Assembly (NCBI RefSeq): GCF_002878395.1
Contig: NC_061120.1
Location: 117,415,569 to 117,479,568 of the forward strand
Source of the DNA: Capsicum annuum
Taxonomy: Eukaryota; Streptophyta; Magnoliopsida; Solanales; Solanaceae
Length of the DNA: 64,000 nucleotides
Reading direction: 5' to 3'
Below the pieces are notes generated by a model, which worked only from the letters and a program-made list of their open reading frames with translations, did no database searches and was not told the DNA's origin. The position numbers and the translations under genes were made by a program. Positions 25,481 through 37,615 of this stretch are shown here, piece after piece; within the stretch, counting starts at the first letter, position 1; the number at the start of each line of letters is the position of its first letter.

Positions 25481-26042
25481 TGCATGCATGTAATCTCATG
25501 TTCATGTTAGTCAATCAGTTAGTATTGTTCGTGCATATGAACCTATTGCGTTCAGCCTACCTAAGTTGTATACCAGTATATTCAAAGTACTGATGCATTT
25601 CCACTATAGTGTCTTATACCATAGGTTTAGAAGCACGAGCTCCAGAGATCAGTTGCATCCCAGTTCAGCGATCAGAGTTAGCAGTGAGTCCTCATTCTTC
25701 GAGGACATGATGATCACTTTACTATTTCAGTTTTCAGTTTATTTTAGTAGTTGGAGTTAGTTGGGGACATGTCCCATCAAGTCCTTATTCAGGCAGTTTA
25801 GAGGCTTTCAGACTACAGTATGTTCAAATAGTTATCTTAGTTGTTTTGGTATTGTTATACCTTATTTTTCAGGTATGTACTAGTATTGAACCTTATGGCC
25901 TTTTAGTTCATGTTTTCGTATTTATGATATATTTACTATTATTCAGTGCTCAATTTATAGATATCAGTCATGGGTTAGCTTGTGGTCCTTCAGGGTCATG
26001 GGCACCATGTAGCATTCTGGGTACCAAATTCGGGGCATTACA

Positions 26043-27075
26043 CCCAACCCGTCTGATATTAGTCACGTGGTACTCGAAACCCACCACCAAATTGAGGTCG
26101 ATAATCACCTAATAGTTTCTGATAAGGAGTACTAGCCAAGGAGAAAGAGACCAAACTCCCCCACTTCTTCCTTGACCACTTATTGCAATCTCTACCACTC
26201 TTCTTAGAAGGCCTAAATTTCTTTATTTACCTTTCTCTAAACTCAAACTATCTCTTTTTGTCTTCCTCTGCTTGTTGCAAATACATGACCATCCTAGAGA
26301 TATCCATGTCATTGATCAATAAAGCCTCTTTGCTCTCAAGCACCAACTCATGGGACAATCTTGAAGTAAACTTATGCATTCTAGCCCTCATGGTAGAAAC
26401 CATCTCAGGAGCATACCTAGGCAATTGATGGAATTTCAAGGTATACTCCTTGACAGACATCCTCTTTTAATTCATGTTCACAAACTCTTTTGCTTTTGCT
26501 TCCCTCAACTCTTGAGAAAACAAATGGTCCAAAATGACCTCAAAGAATTCTTCATATACGACAGAACTATCATCCACACCTCTTGATAGTTCCCACCCTT
26601 TATACCACTGGTATTTTATATATTTCAATTGGTTAGAAGTAAACTCGATAGCCTCAACCTTTAAAGCATTCATGATCTAAATGATCTTCTCTATTTCATT
26701 AATAAAACTGTAAGGATATTTCTCAACCTTCACAACCGTGAACATAGGAGGGTTCAACCTCATAAATTGGCCAACTCTTGTGGCCGCAGAAGAAATGACA
26801 GTTGGAGCATCATATTCTAATTGAGAAGCTACCAATTGAGTTAATAGATTAGTAAAGTGACATAACTCAGCATTAGTAGTATCCCCTCAAGGTGACTGAG
26901 GAGGATTGTCACTCTCATAAGTAGGTTTAGTAGGAATATGAGGAACCACACATAGGTGGTTAGATACCATATCCCTAGCTCGGGTTTGGACCTTAGAAGT
27001 TGGACGACCTCCGTACATACGGCCCTCAGTTGGGATAGAAGGGCTTTCCAGAGTATCAGATCTCCTTAGAAGTAT
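26043..27075 (-). pseudogene. gag of the outer element
   Basis: The minus-strand reading starts at 27075, where the family ATG has become ATA (compare ATG at 60283, same sequence context). It shows the gag core: a CHFTNLLTQLVASQLE-like segment near 26850, MRLNPPMFTVVKVEKYPYSF near 26740, YQWYKGWELSRG near 26600, and MSVKEYTLKFHQLPRYAPEM near 26440, followed by helices and an EEDKKR tail (26460-26248 open). Gag would build the particle. Stops interrupt it near 26670 and 26466. The C-terminal part, with the knuckle, continues at 23050 on the other side of the solo LTR. Confidence 0.85.
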
Positions 27076-27270
27076 GATCTAAAAGATAAGAAAATAGAAA
27101 TTAGATAAATCCAATACCTTAGAATTTATTCCTCGAGAGTGAAACACAAGAAAGGAAAACATTACTAGACATCTCATAGCCCCTTTCTTATAAGTGTGGC
27201 GTACTTCACACCTATAAAGAGACTCTACTTAATATGGATTTATGGATGCCCAGCTGACTATTAACCTAGG

Positions 27271-27284
27271 ATTTGATACCAACT
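27271..27284 (-). other. Primer-binding site of the outer element
   Basis: The minus strand reads AGTTGGTATCAAAT just after the LTR end. It is a TTGGTATCA-type site matching tRNA-iMet and confirms that 27285-29505 is the 5' LTR. Confidence 0.75.
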
Positions 27285-27939
27285 TGACATGACTCTAAAC
27301 CAGGCCTTGTTGTATGGGCATCTCAATCCCAATATGAGCCGGAGATCAACTCATCAACCCAATCTAACCATCACATCAATACACAAGTGTCGGTTGAACT
27401 CTGAACATTTCACCAAATAGCAAAAAACACTAATATCATAGCTTAGACAATGTATAAACATTTCATTTAGATCATCTTACTAACCAACATACCTAAGTCC
27501 ATAGTTATCCAGAATGCCTCTACATAAATTCGATGTCTATATATATTGGTACAAGCCCTTGACAATAGCCAAACCAATTCTAATTGATTTACACGGCTAA
27601 ATATAAAAAAATATGAAATGTATTCCTTTCGAAGTAGGTAAGATCACCACTTCAAAGTCAACACACGAACCGCTTCAATTACCTAGTCACTGTGCAGGAA
27701 GAGAAGAATAAGCTCCAACCCCTTTGCTACATGGGGATATATCATTCCTAGATGTTTAGCGGTTGGAATGCTAGCATGTAACTCCAGGATAAGGTGAAAA
27801 TAAATTCATCATTCAAAACATCATATTCGACCACATTTATAAACATAATACTTAGCAATCATTCTTAATGCACTTAACCACTTGTCATGAAGTAGAGGAC
27901 TCTGACTTCCATACTTTTAGAATTGTACGTTTCTTATTA

Positions 27940-28210
27940 ATCAAGGGACTCTAACCACAAGTAATTTCATTATGTGAGGGACTCTAACCACAAGTAATTT
28001 CATTAGGAAAAGGACTCTAACCTCAAGTTATATTTGATAAGGGACTCTAACCACAAACCAGTGTATTTAGGTAAGGGACTCTAACCACAATCCATTTTTT
28101 TAATAAAGGGACTTTAACCACAAACCATCACGACTATCATTAGTCAATATTGGGACTCTAACCCTTTGTCTATATATCAATATTCATTACTTTAATACTT
28201 AGGGACTCTA
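27940..28210 (-). repeat. LTR-internal minisatellite, 33-bp period
   Basis: GGGACT marks fall at 27945, 27978, 28011, 28041, 28075, 28108 and then 28152 and 28202, so most spacings are 30-34 bp. The core is GGGACTCTAACCACAAG. Confidence 0.85.
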
Positions 28211-29022
28211 ACCCATTTAACCAATTCATCACCATATATGACCACGAGGTCTTTATGGAACAATTTATCAATCAAACACTTTAATAAGCCAACACATTAA
28301 TTCAATTCATCATTCAATACAATTTATGGTCATCAAGAACCTTACAAGACATTCATGCCTCTTTAGATATCTTATACTACACTTTGTTCAAGCATACATC
28401 AATTTCATGTTTAGGGACTTTAACTCCTTTTTAGCCACCAAACCAACAAGTTCATACATTATCTAATTAAATTACTAACATTGCCTTTACAATACTATTT
28501 TCTAACCACTCAAACTTATTAGGTCATTGCTCAAGTTCAAGACATTATCAACATGTGACTAGATATTTCTCTTAGATATTTTCACAAACACCTTGTGGGC
28601 ATGATTTTACCAAGGCCAAAATCAATGTAGAAATCATCATTATTAGGGTTTCTCAAGACACATTTGAGAAACCATAGAGGACTAGTTCCCACTTGTGCAA
28701 AGTACAACCAATATCATGTAGAAACACGTGTCTAAGCAAGAGCAAACATTACTCATCATTTGGTAATAAAACCCTTATCATTTGATTTCAAAATCATTAT
28801 TTCCAAATATTAATCCATGTTTAAAATACATGGTTTTTGAGTTAATAAAAAGGGAAAGAGTCACATGCCTTAAACAAGATAATTCATCAAAGAAACTTGA
28901 CTCTTATTTGCCTCTAGATGAACACCCCTTAGAACCCTAGCCTCTAATCTTGTTTTGAGAAGTGTAAAAATGAGTTTTTGTAATATTTTTATCTTGCAAA
29001 ATAAATGTTTAGGACACAATAC

Positions 29023-29036
29023 ATTATATAGTGAGG
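29023..29036 (-). promoter_or_regulatory. Candidate LTR TATA box
   Basis: The minus strand reads CTCACTATATAATG. The same CTCACTATATA core occurs at about 58089 in the plus-strand LTR of this family, with a close variant near 9175. Conservation over diverged copies supports a promoter role. Confidence 0.45.
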
Positions 29037-29505
29037 GTACGCAAGGGTTTTGGGGTAGGAAATATCCATAAAGCCCTTGGCTTAAAAGCTCTAAAGTGAC
29101 TTCCTAAGTGTGTATAATCCACTTAACTTAATTGTGCTCTAGGGTATGAATGGTACCCTAACTCGTACCCTAGACCTCACCTAGGACCCATACCCTGACC
29201 AAGGTCTCATACCCAAGGTTATAAATGGTACCCTAACCGTACCCATAAATCTTTCCCAAAATAATGTCAACTAGGCCAAGTGCCAAACATCATATGACTT
29301 GGCTTGGTATGACTCGTATACTAACAAACAACCATGGGAAGGATAAGTTATATATTTGATAGTGTGTAACCCTACCATACTACCTAGGATACAACAGGGG
29401 GGTCACTAAGTCATATTCAAGGGTATGACTAGTATCCTAGCTCATACCTAGTCCAAAAGCTTCAATTAAGGGAATTTTTCAAAGGCTCCAAACCTAGGTG
29501 TTTCA

Positions 29506-31790
29506 CTTTAAGAGATCATGTGCTTTTTTCCAAGTTTTCCAAGTGAATATTTTATCTTGATTCACTGACATTCCTTGTACATGTGGTGTCTAGGATTGTA
29601 TTATGGTAGACCCAACAAAGATTAGGTGATTCATGATTGGGCTAGACCTATATCTCCAATCGAGGTTCTTAGCTTCATTAGTTACGTTGGTTTATTATAG
29701 ATGTTTCATTGAGGGTTTCTTATTATTTTAGTACCTATAACTAGATTGACTCGGAAGGAGGTCCTTTTCCAATAGTTCGAGAAGTGTGAGTCGAGCTTTG
29801 GAAAGCTGAAGAATTTTCTTACTTGAAGAATTTTCTTACTTCATCTTTTATTTTAGATCTTCTTATTGAGGGTGAGGGATTCACTATGTCTTGTGATGCT
29901 TGTAGGGTCGATTTGGGTTATGTATTAATGCAAAAGGGTTGTGTTACTGCTTTTTCTTTAGACAGACTACCCAACTCATGATTTGGAGTTGGCGGTGGTA
30001 GTTTTTGCACTTAAGATTTAGAGGCATTGTCTTTATGGTGTGCATTGTGAGATTTTCACCGACCATCACAGTCTTTAGTATTTTATGACCTAGAGGTAGA
30101 TTAATACTAGACAAAATAGATGTATGGAGTTGGTTAAGGATTATAATATTTCTATTTTGTATCATCTAGGCAAGGCAAATATGGTAGAAGTGCCTTGGGT
30201 CGAAAGGTAGTGAGTATAGTTAGTTTGGCTTGTATTTGAGTTTCTCAAAGTCATTTGGCACAAGACATTCAATCCTTATCCAAATTGATGGTTTACCATT
30301 AAATTGCAGACCCTAGAAGGATTCTTTTTAGTGTTGAGGCAAAGTCTTTTTTATTTAAATAGATTCAGGATCATCAGTTTGAGGATAGTATCGCTTCTTT
30401 TATGACCATGTTTTGAGTGGTGAGTCTAAGAGAAATACCGTATATTCTAAGGGTATTTTGTAATTTGATGGATGCATTTGTGTTTCAAGGATCAATGACT
30501 TAATTTTGTTGAATTTGTATGAGGCTCATAGCTCCATATTCCATTCATCCTGGCACAACTAATATATATTGAGATTTGAGAAAGTATTATTGGTAGAGTG
30601 ATATGAAGAGAGTTGTAGAGCCTTTCTTCACTCAATGCGTATGTTGCCAGTAGGTAAAGGTAGAGCACTAGTGACCAGATAGTTTGACTTAGAGATTGCT
30701 CATTCCTAAATGGATATAGGAGCAGATTACTATGATTACATTTGTAGGTTTCCTCACACTTCCCATTGCTCGAATGTCACTTTATTTATGGAGTATTGTT
30801 TTACCAAGTCAATATATTTCTTTTTTATTCAGATGTCCTTCAAATCTGAGAGATTAGCCCATGTCTATGTTAAAGAGATAGTCTGTTTGCATGGTGTGCC
30901 TATTACTATCATTTTAGATAGTGGTTCTGTGTACACTTTGATATTTTAGAGAGCCTTTCAGGAGGATTTGGGAACTTAGGTAGATCTTATTACGACCTTT
31001 CATCAATAGACAGGTGGTCAGTCAGAAGTGACTATTTAGGTTCATAAGGATATGCTCCAAGCCTTTGTTATGGATTTTGGAGGCCAATGGGAGAAGTACT
31101 TAGCCTTAGCAGAGTTTGCATATAATAATAGCTATCATTCAAGTATTGAGATAGAACATTTTGAGGCTTTGTACAGTAGGATATGTTGTTCTTCATTAGA
31201 ATGGTTTGAGATGCCCGAGGTTAGTCCCCGTGATACTGATTTTCTTTAGGAGTTGTTGGATAGAGTTTGGGTTATACAAGATAGGTTGTGAGTGGATCAA
31301 AGTAGGTAGAATGCCTATGCAGACCTTAGGTTTCTTTTCATGATATTTGGAGATGGTGATCATATTTTCCTCCATGTGTCGCCCATCAAGGGTGCGATGA
31401 GATTCAGAAGGAAGGGTAAGCTTAGTCCTAGATATATTGGAGCTTTTGATATTCTTTGTGCAATTGGTGAGGTGGTTTATGAGTTAAATCTACCTCCAGA
31501 TTTTTCCATTTTCCATCAAGTTTTCATGTCTCTATATTGCAGTGAAATATTCCTAATTCATCTTATGTGCCTGGATGGGACTCTGTCTAATTGGTCAAGT
31601 GTTAGATGTTTGTGGAGGAGCCTATGCTCATTTTGGTAAGTGATGTCAGGTGGTTGCGCACTAGAGAGATTTTTGTAGTTAAGGTTCAGTGGAGTTATCA
31701 ATCAATAAAGGAGGCCATTTGGGAGATCGAGAATGAGATCCAAGCTCAGCATCTTTACCTATTCAAGACTTTAGGTATATCCTAATACTT
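29506..31790 (+). pseudogene. Chromovirus pol fragment (RT end, RNase H, integrase)
   Basis: It begins abruptly at 29506 within the RT 'FSKFSKCE' segment, so everything upstream is missing. RNase H shows SCDACRVDLGYVLMQKG near 29890 and LYHLGKANMVE near 30160. The integrase zinc region is near 30520-30655. Its core includes TKSIYF and LHGVPITIILDSG near 30890 (second Asp kept), a degraded QTDGQ region near 31005, then MLQAFVMDFGGQW (31052) and AEFAYNNSYHSS. GKLSPRYIGAF follows near 31415, with a chromodomain-like EAIWEIENE tail near 31710. Stops and frameshifts are frequent. The 3' LTR follows at 31828. Confidence 0.85.
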
Positions 31791-32502
31791 AACTTTTGAG
31801 GATAAAAGTTCCATTAGTAGTGGATATTGTAATGACCCTTCAAGTTATTTTCTATATTTCTACATATTTTTTCCATTAGAACCTTTCTATAGCTGTCCCA
31901 AGTCATTTATGACTTGTTGGAGCTGACAATTCAGTTACCAGGAAATTCATTTTGTTTTTCGAGCCAATTCCCTATTTTGAAGTCTTTGTTGGTTCCAAAT
32001 GGCCCTCGGGCAAAAAATTTAGTAAGATAATCTTGTATGCAAATTTTGACTTCACTATCCGAAATGTTAATTTTAGGCTAAGTGTGCCTTTGGTTTGGGT
32101 TCCGTGGCACCCGAGGTCATTTTGATCTATTAATCAAAAAGTTAAGAAAATAAAATATGGGCGTGGAAACTGCATTTTATTGAAACAACTTCCTATGGAA
32201 ATTTTCAGTGCACCATTGCATTTAAAATATTGAATTTGGTGTGGTTATATAGTTTGTTTACGTATACAAAATTTTCAATGATCCCCAGGGCTTAATGAAA
32301 ACTTGCAGAATTGTTCCAAGTTTCAACTGTCATCTGGTACCGCTGCAATCACATGCCAAGGGACTCAATTGTGGTACCCTTGGAAGAAAAAGTGGTGTAA
32401 TTGCATAAGAAAGTGTAGTGATCACAATATCTAATTCTCATACCATGAGTTGTGATCGCAGACCAAAGTCTGGGATAGCAGGACCCATTTACCTGGACAC
32501 AT

Positions 32503-32510
32503 TATAAAAG
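32503..32510 (+). promoter_or_regulatory. Candidate LTR TATA box
   Basis: TATAAAAG in the context 'cattataaaaggaccccc', about 675 bp into the LTR. It is the best TATA match in the window; no transcript evidence is available here. Confidence 0.5.
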
Positions 32511-33989
32511 GACCCCCTTTTTACGATTTTGGACATTGTTCATCACTTCCTTGAGAGAAAAAAATCCTGAAAGTGTGATAGCTTTAAATTAAGACTTGTA
32601 GGTGACTTGGGAGCTTGATTAACATTTCTTTTTGGGCTTATCTTCTAATTTGAGGTATGAATTAAACCTTTTCTTTGTGAAATTTTTTGATTTATTGCTC
32701 AAAACCCCAAAATCTTGAGGGCTTAATTTTAGCCTTAATTTAGCTTGCTTTTCACTCATTTTTAGGGTAATGATTTCTTGAGCTTGTAAGAATATTGGGT
32801 TGGTGTCAGAAATATAATTTCCATAAGTGGGACCCACATATAGTTTTTGAGGTGATTTTTGGATCCAAAGCACAATAGTTCAATATGAGTATCGTTATTC
32901 TCTAATTTATGAGTAGAATGTGTTTATGAAATCATTAGATCTTAAGGAGGCTTCTAGAGAAGGAAAAGCGGTGGTTTAGTGATTTATTTAGCTTTCTTCA
33001 AGGTCGAGGTTGGCTAGGTTTATCCCTTACTAGATTGAGCTATTTCATAGTATTCTTATGATATATTGTTAGATTTGAGATGAGTTTTAGTTGTTTGATT
33101 AATGAAATACAAAACTTGGGTTAGTTGGACCGTTTAGACTAAAATAATAAAGTTGAAACAATTGACTTATTTTCTTATTCTTTAGGTGAATTGGACTTCA
33201 TTACTCATATTAAGCATGAGAATGCCCCAGATTACTCAAGTTGGTTAATAATACTCTAGTTACATATGCTTAGGATAAATTAGCCTTTGTTGCTTACACT
33301 AATGAAAGTTTCTTTAGTTTTCAAATGACTTAGTTAAAGTGCTTGAGAAGAATCTCTAACTTAGGGACAATTGTGGCTTGCTATACATATAAGAGTAGAT
33401 TTAGATACCTTAGCCTAGTCTAGGGTAGAATTTGACTTATAATATATTTCAAAGATTTAAAAGTGGCTTCCTTGAGCCACCTTAAATCAAGATTGATGAT
33501 TAGTTCTCTTTAAATCCTTATATTCTTGTCGAATACATAGACAATGCCCTTTTGAGAAAATATTGAGTAAACTTAGAACTTGATGGTTATGATAATGATG
33601 ACATTAGAAGTAATTTTTATAGACTAATGGAATAAATTGTCATTTATGCTATGATATGATGTGAATCATATTACGACAAGTTATTAGTTATGCCACATTT
33701 AAGCTATCAATTATGATAAAGATAAGCCCTTGAGCATGCTATTAACAATTCATTTCTCATGATATTGCTTATGACTATGATCATGGTAAGAAATTATCCT
33801 AGTAATCATGTTAGAAAAATCCCTATTAATGATATTAGTAAGTGTGAAATGAATTATGTTAGAAGTCATGCTTATTGATTATATTTGAAGTTATGCTATT
33901 AATTATGCTTAAAATCGTGATGCTTGACTATATGATCACTTATGCTCTTTTTTTTCCACTAACAATGATATGTGGCTACTTGTTTGAGT

Positions 33990-34375
33990 CTGCATATTGT
34001 GATTATAATAATATATGATACTCGACAAGGTTAGAGGATAATTATAATGATATATTGATGCATGCAAGGACGGATGATGAGTATGATGATATATTGATAT
34101 CCGACAAGGACAGAGGATTATTATGATGATATATTGATACTAGACCAGGTTAGATGATATTATCATTATATGTTGATGCCTGGGCAGGCCGGGGGATGTT
34201 TATGATGGTGCATTTGATACCCGGCAAGGCCGAAAGATGATTACGATTATATATTTATACTTGTAAAGGCCAAATAATGATTATGATGATATATTGATGC
34301 CCAAAAAGGCAAGAGGATATTTATGATGATGCATTGATACCCGACAAGGTTAGAGTACAATTATATTGATGTTCC
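33990..34375 (+). repeat. LTR-internal minisatellite, 40-bp period
   Basis: GATATATTGAT-type marks fall at 34049, 34088, 34128, about 34167, 34207, 34247, 34288 and 34328, giving a period of 39-41 bp and about nine units. The unit also carries 'cccgacaaggttagaggat'. Confidence 0.9.
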
Positions 34376-34425
34376 TTGTGTACATCTAGAGTTGTGAGTC
34401 TGGCTATTCCCTATGAGTAACTATC

Positions 34426-34444
34426 ATATATATATATATATATA
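34426..34444. repeat. TA microsatellite
   Basis: An alternating AT tract just downstream of the 40-bp array in the same LTR. Confidence 0.85.
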
Positions 34445-35769
34445 CACACTTATATATAGTTGGGTACGAAATTGATATTAGCAAGGCCGGATATGACCCA
34501 AAAGTGTAAAGGATTAGAAGATATTATAATAGATGATGAGTGATTATTGATGATTAGTGATTATTAATGATTAGCGATAATGGATAATTAGTGGTGAATG
34601 TTGTTTGAGTGATAAAATAATGACTAGTTGATCATCGAAGATTAGTTGGTAAATGACGAGTTGATAATAAATGATGCTAGATGATAAATTATGGTTATCT
34701 AATGAACAGTGATTATTAGATATGTGGTGAATAATTGTTAAATAATGACTAGAAGTTATATGATGACTAGTTAATAAACGAATTAGTTAATTAGAGATAG
34801 TTAGCCAATGAATAGTGGTTAGTAAGTAATGATGATAAGGTTGTTAAATGATGATAACATTATGGGATGTGGGTTTATTGTTAGTTGTTAGTAAATTGTG
34901 AAATATGGGTAATTGGCCGATTGATGATAAATTGTGAAATGACGGTTAAAAAACAAATTGGTTATTTTAAGTGATGAATGGTTGCTTTATTATTTATTTT
35001 AGTGTACTCTCCAGGAGTATGGGAGTATGTGATGATTTATTTACTTTCCACAAAAATTGGTGTATGGGAGTCAATTTTGTAGTTATGTTTGCTTATGTTG
35101 ATGTTTTATGATATCTTGTTATTTCAAATTGTTTACTTATTATGCATGGCGATGTTGTCACATGTGGATGACTTATGTTTTATTGCTATTTGATTTAAAT
35201 AACTTATTTTTTATAGAGATATTGGGGGTGATTCTTGTTCTTTTTTGTACCTTGACTTAGTTATGATATCTTGCATTCTATTACACTTATATCATGAATT
35301 AGATCAATCGTGATGATGCCTACTAAGTACCCATTATTTTGGTACTCATACTATACTTCTGTACCTTTTTGGTGCAGATCCAGTACTAGATGTCACTATT
35401 GATCGTTGATCTTTGTTGATTTTTTGGAGATAGGGTGAGTTTTTGATGTCAGAGTCACCTATTTCCTTCTATCTTTAGATATTCAGTTTTTTTTTTCGAG
35501 ACAAATGTTGTTGAATATTCTAAGTCTTTAAGTTTTAATACTATTAGATGCTCTTGTACTGGCTCTATCAGTTCGTGGGATGGTATCTTGCATTGAATAT
35601 TTTATCTAATTAGAACACTTTGCTTATTTATACACGTGTTGTTTATTTTCGCCTATGTTGGGCATTTCCAACAGAAATAACCCGTTGCATTAGTTTTGGG
35701 TCATGGTTTGGCTTACCTGCTAGTGGGATTTAGTAGGTGTCATTATGACTCATAAATCGGGTCGTGACA

Positions 35770-36049
35770 AGTTCGGTCAATCACATACACCGAAATGTTT
35801 TTGATGGGTGCTCAATTTTCAAAGTCAAAAACAATAATTGTATTCCATTCCCTATCCTCCTTTTACCTTAATAATACAATCATAGTAATTAGTGAGACAC
35901 AAGAATAGCATAATCATAATTACTTGAAATGCTAGTCATACATGATAGTGCGTGAGGAAAAAGAAACATGGAAAGAATTACCCTCATGTAGACATAGGTA
36001 CCCAACCCCCGACAAAATTTTCTCCAATACATTATCAAAAAATTATGAG
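35770..36049. other. Unassigned spacer
   Basis: No ORF or family similarity that I can see. It lies between the 31828-35769 LTR and the recognisable remnant of a minus-strand Athila-like LTR, and could be the unrecognised remainder of that LTR. Confidence 0.4.
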
Positions 36050-36559
36050 AATTGGAGTGATCCATCATATATCATAATAATCCATTAAACAATCATCATA
36101 TAGAATTAAACACAACAACTTAGTGCTCAAAACAATACAATATCCAGGATGGAGAACTAAAAACACGAGCTAAGCATAGGCTTCATTCACTTTGATTTCT
36201 AACTTATTATTTGACTCTTGTCCAGATCCAATTGACCCTTGAACATTACCAATAATTTTTTCACATATAAATACATAATAACAACCTTAGGAACTCATTA
36301 AACATGTTAGAACCCAATAAGATAGACTAGGCAAACACCTAGCTCAAGCTAGTCACACTAGTTTTCTCGATTGACTTCTAAATGATCAATTTGAATCAAA
36401 ACTTATGTGTAAACACTATTAAACATTTTAAACACATACATAGACACTTATATTCACAGTTATATCATTATCACCATATTAAGCACATGAATCATCCTTA
36501 AAACAAGGCTAAAAATACTAGAATAGCAACGCTAAAATGCATAAATTCACCCAATATCG
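36050..36559 (-). repeat. 3' LTR remnant of the minus Athila-like element
   Basis: It matches 48150-48644 closely ('acacgagctaagcataggcttcattc...'). On the minus strand it starts CGATATTGGGTGAA, where the other copy has TGATGTTGGGTGAA, so the TG terminus is mutated. The rest of the LTR is not recognisable below 36050. Confidence 0.75.
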
Positions 36560-37615
36560 CCACCCCACACTTAAAGCCTTGGTCACCCTCGAACAATTCT
36601 TAACTATAAACATCATGATCTGAAGAGACTCAACACTTCTACTACATGCAAGATACTCAATCTAGTATTTAAATGACTACACATAATGCAAGTTACTACA
36701 CTGCATAATTGAAAGCTCAAGAATACTACTAAAAAACAACCTAGCCTCAAGAATTGACTCACCTAGTTGGCAAACTCATGCTTATTGCTCAATCAAGGAT
36801 ATCAGACCAATCAACCATAGTCATTAAATATTTTCCCCTCACACTAAGAAAGTTACCCATAATCACTCACAATAATGTAATTTATAAAATAATGGGTACA
36901 AGAATCAAACTATGCTCACTCTCACAAGGAATTCACAAGTTACACATAATGAACCATAAGATTTACCTTAGTATAATGCTCTACTAATATAATAATATCA
37001 TGAATAGGATCAATTAGGTCTTTTTCGGATTGTAATGTAGGCTAAGGGATAGGTAGGAACTCTTTTGGCCAAGAATAGTGACTATATTTCCTAAGAGCTT
37101 TAATACACTACATCATATAGTTAAAACCAATTTCCAACAACCAAATTACAATATTTTTTTTGAATTCCCTGTTGTTTTGCTTTTTCCCCATCTCTTTTAA
37201 GCATTTTCACAAACACATGGTGGGCGTATTGTTTACTACCACAAGAATCAATTTTTCTCTTTTTCACAATCATGGCAATATTTCTAGCATAATTTATATC
37301 ATATCCATCCACCACACATCAATTATAAACACCAATAACTATTACCTTTGGTTATCAATTTCACCTTTTCCCTATTATTTCTCAAACTCCTTACTCAATT
37401 AATTTTCATTAAAGAACTGAGGAGCTTTTTTGGATTAAATTATGGTCTATCAAAAAGGGATTAGGCAACTAATGTGGTTGTCAAAGAAAAAGTTAAAGGC
37501 TCAATGTGGTTAACTAGGATTATACACAAGGGTATGATAAATAAAAGTTATAAAATAAGGCTATCAAAGAAATGCCTATATCATTTCCTAAACACATATT
37601 TTTTATTTTGCTTTA
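36560..37615 (-). other. Non-coding 3' internal region of the minus element
   Basis: It starts on the LTR side with a polypurine tract (minus-strand AAGTGTGGGGTGG at 36560-36572). It is collinear with 48645-49660 and, in inverse orientation, with about 42420-43484 of the plus element. Open stretches at 36754-36987 and 37160-37402 are not conserved as proteins and are treated as non-coding. It ends at 37615 where the plus element begins. Confidence 0.7.

Larger units (their letters stand above)
23055..26042 (+). repeat. Solo LTR (about 2.99 kb) inside outer gag
   Basis: It starts TGTAATAACCC and ends GGGGCATTACA, and interrupts the outer element's gag antisense to it. CCCA precedes it (23051-23054) and CCCAA follows it (26043-26047), consistent with a 5-bp target duplication that has lost one base on the left. 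No internal coding region, primer site or second LTR is present, which is the signature of LTR-LTR recombination. Small ORFs such as 25566-25760 and 25846-26112 are chance openings in the LTR. Confidence 0.8.
7097..29505 (-). mobile_element. Outer chromovirus retrotransposon (minus), nested host
   Basis: On the minus strand the order is 5' LTR (27285-29505), primer site (27271-27284), gag (27075 to about 22930, split), protease and RT start (down to 22128), RT/RNase H/integrase (12730-9960), polypurine tract (9677-9690) and 3' LTR (7097-9676). Two insertions interrupt it: a complete plus-strand chromovirus at 12731-22122 and a solo LTR at 23055-26042. Reading resumes across the first insertion, with MALVELK on one side and ELKKKLK on the other. 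Both LTRs belong to the family of the 57580-60073 LTR. Flanking pentamers differ (GTTTT at 7092-7096, CTTTA at 29506-29510), so no target duplication is visible. Confidence 0.8.
27285..29505 (-). repeat. 5' LTR of the outer element (2.22 kb)
   Basis: On the minus strand it starts TGAAACACCTAGG and ends GAGTCATGTCA. It contains the regular 33-bp repeat array at 27940-28210 and a CTCACTATATA motif near 29035. It is a diverged partner of 7097-9676. Confidence 0.85.
31828..35769 (+). repeat. 3' LTR (about 3.94 kb) of the 29.5-kb chromovirus
   Basis: It starts TGTAATGACCC and ends GGGTCGTGACA. It follows its pol and is homologous to 55379-57579 and to 51100-54467 (shared order: 'gctaagtgtgcctttggttt', then the TATA region, then 'gttggagattgagctatttc'-like blocks). 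It contains a 40-bp repeat array and a TA microsatellite. Unusually long for this clade. Confidence 0.85.

Noticed and set aside
25566..26112. Two plus-strand frames as a possible host exon
   Set aside because: They are within the solo LTR, and the parallel region at 650-1037 does not keep them open.
33990..34375. Regular 40-bp units suggested a CRISPR-like array
   Set aside because: Units are adjacent and degenerate with no distinct spacers, no cas genes are present, and the array lies in a plant LTR.
36754..37402. Frames of 64-80 codons as small genes
   Set aside because: The duplicate region at 48800-49450 and the inverse copy at 42800-43300 do not conserve the proteins; the region is the non-coding 3' part of the element.
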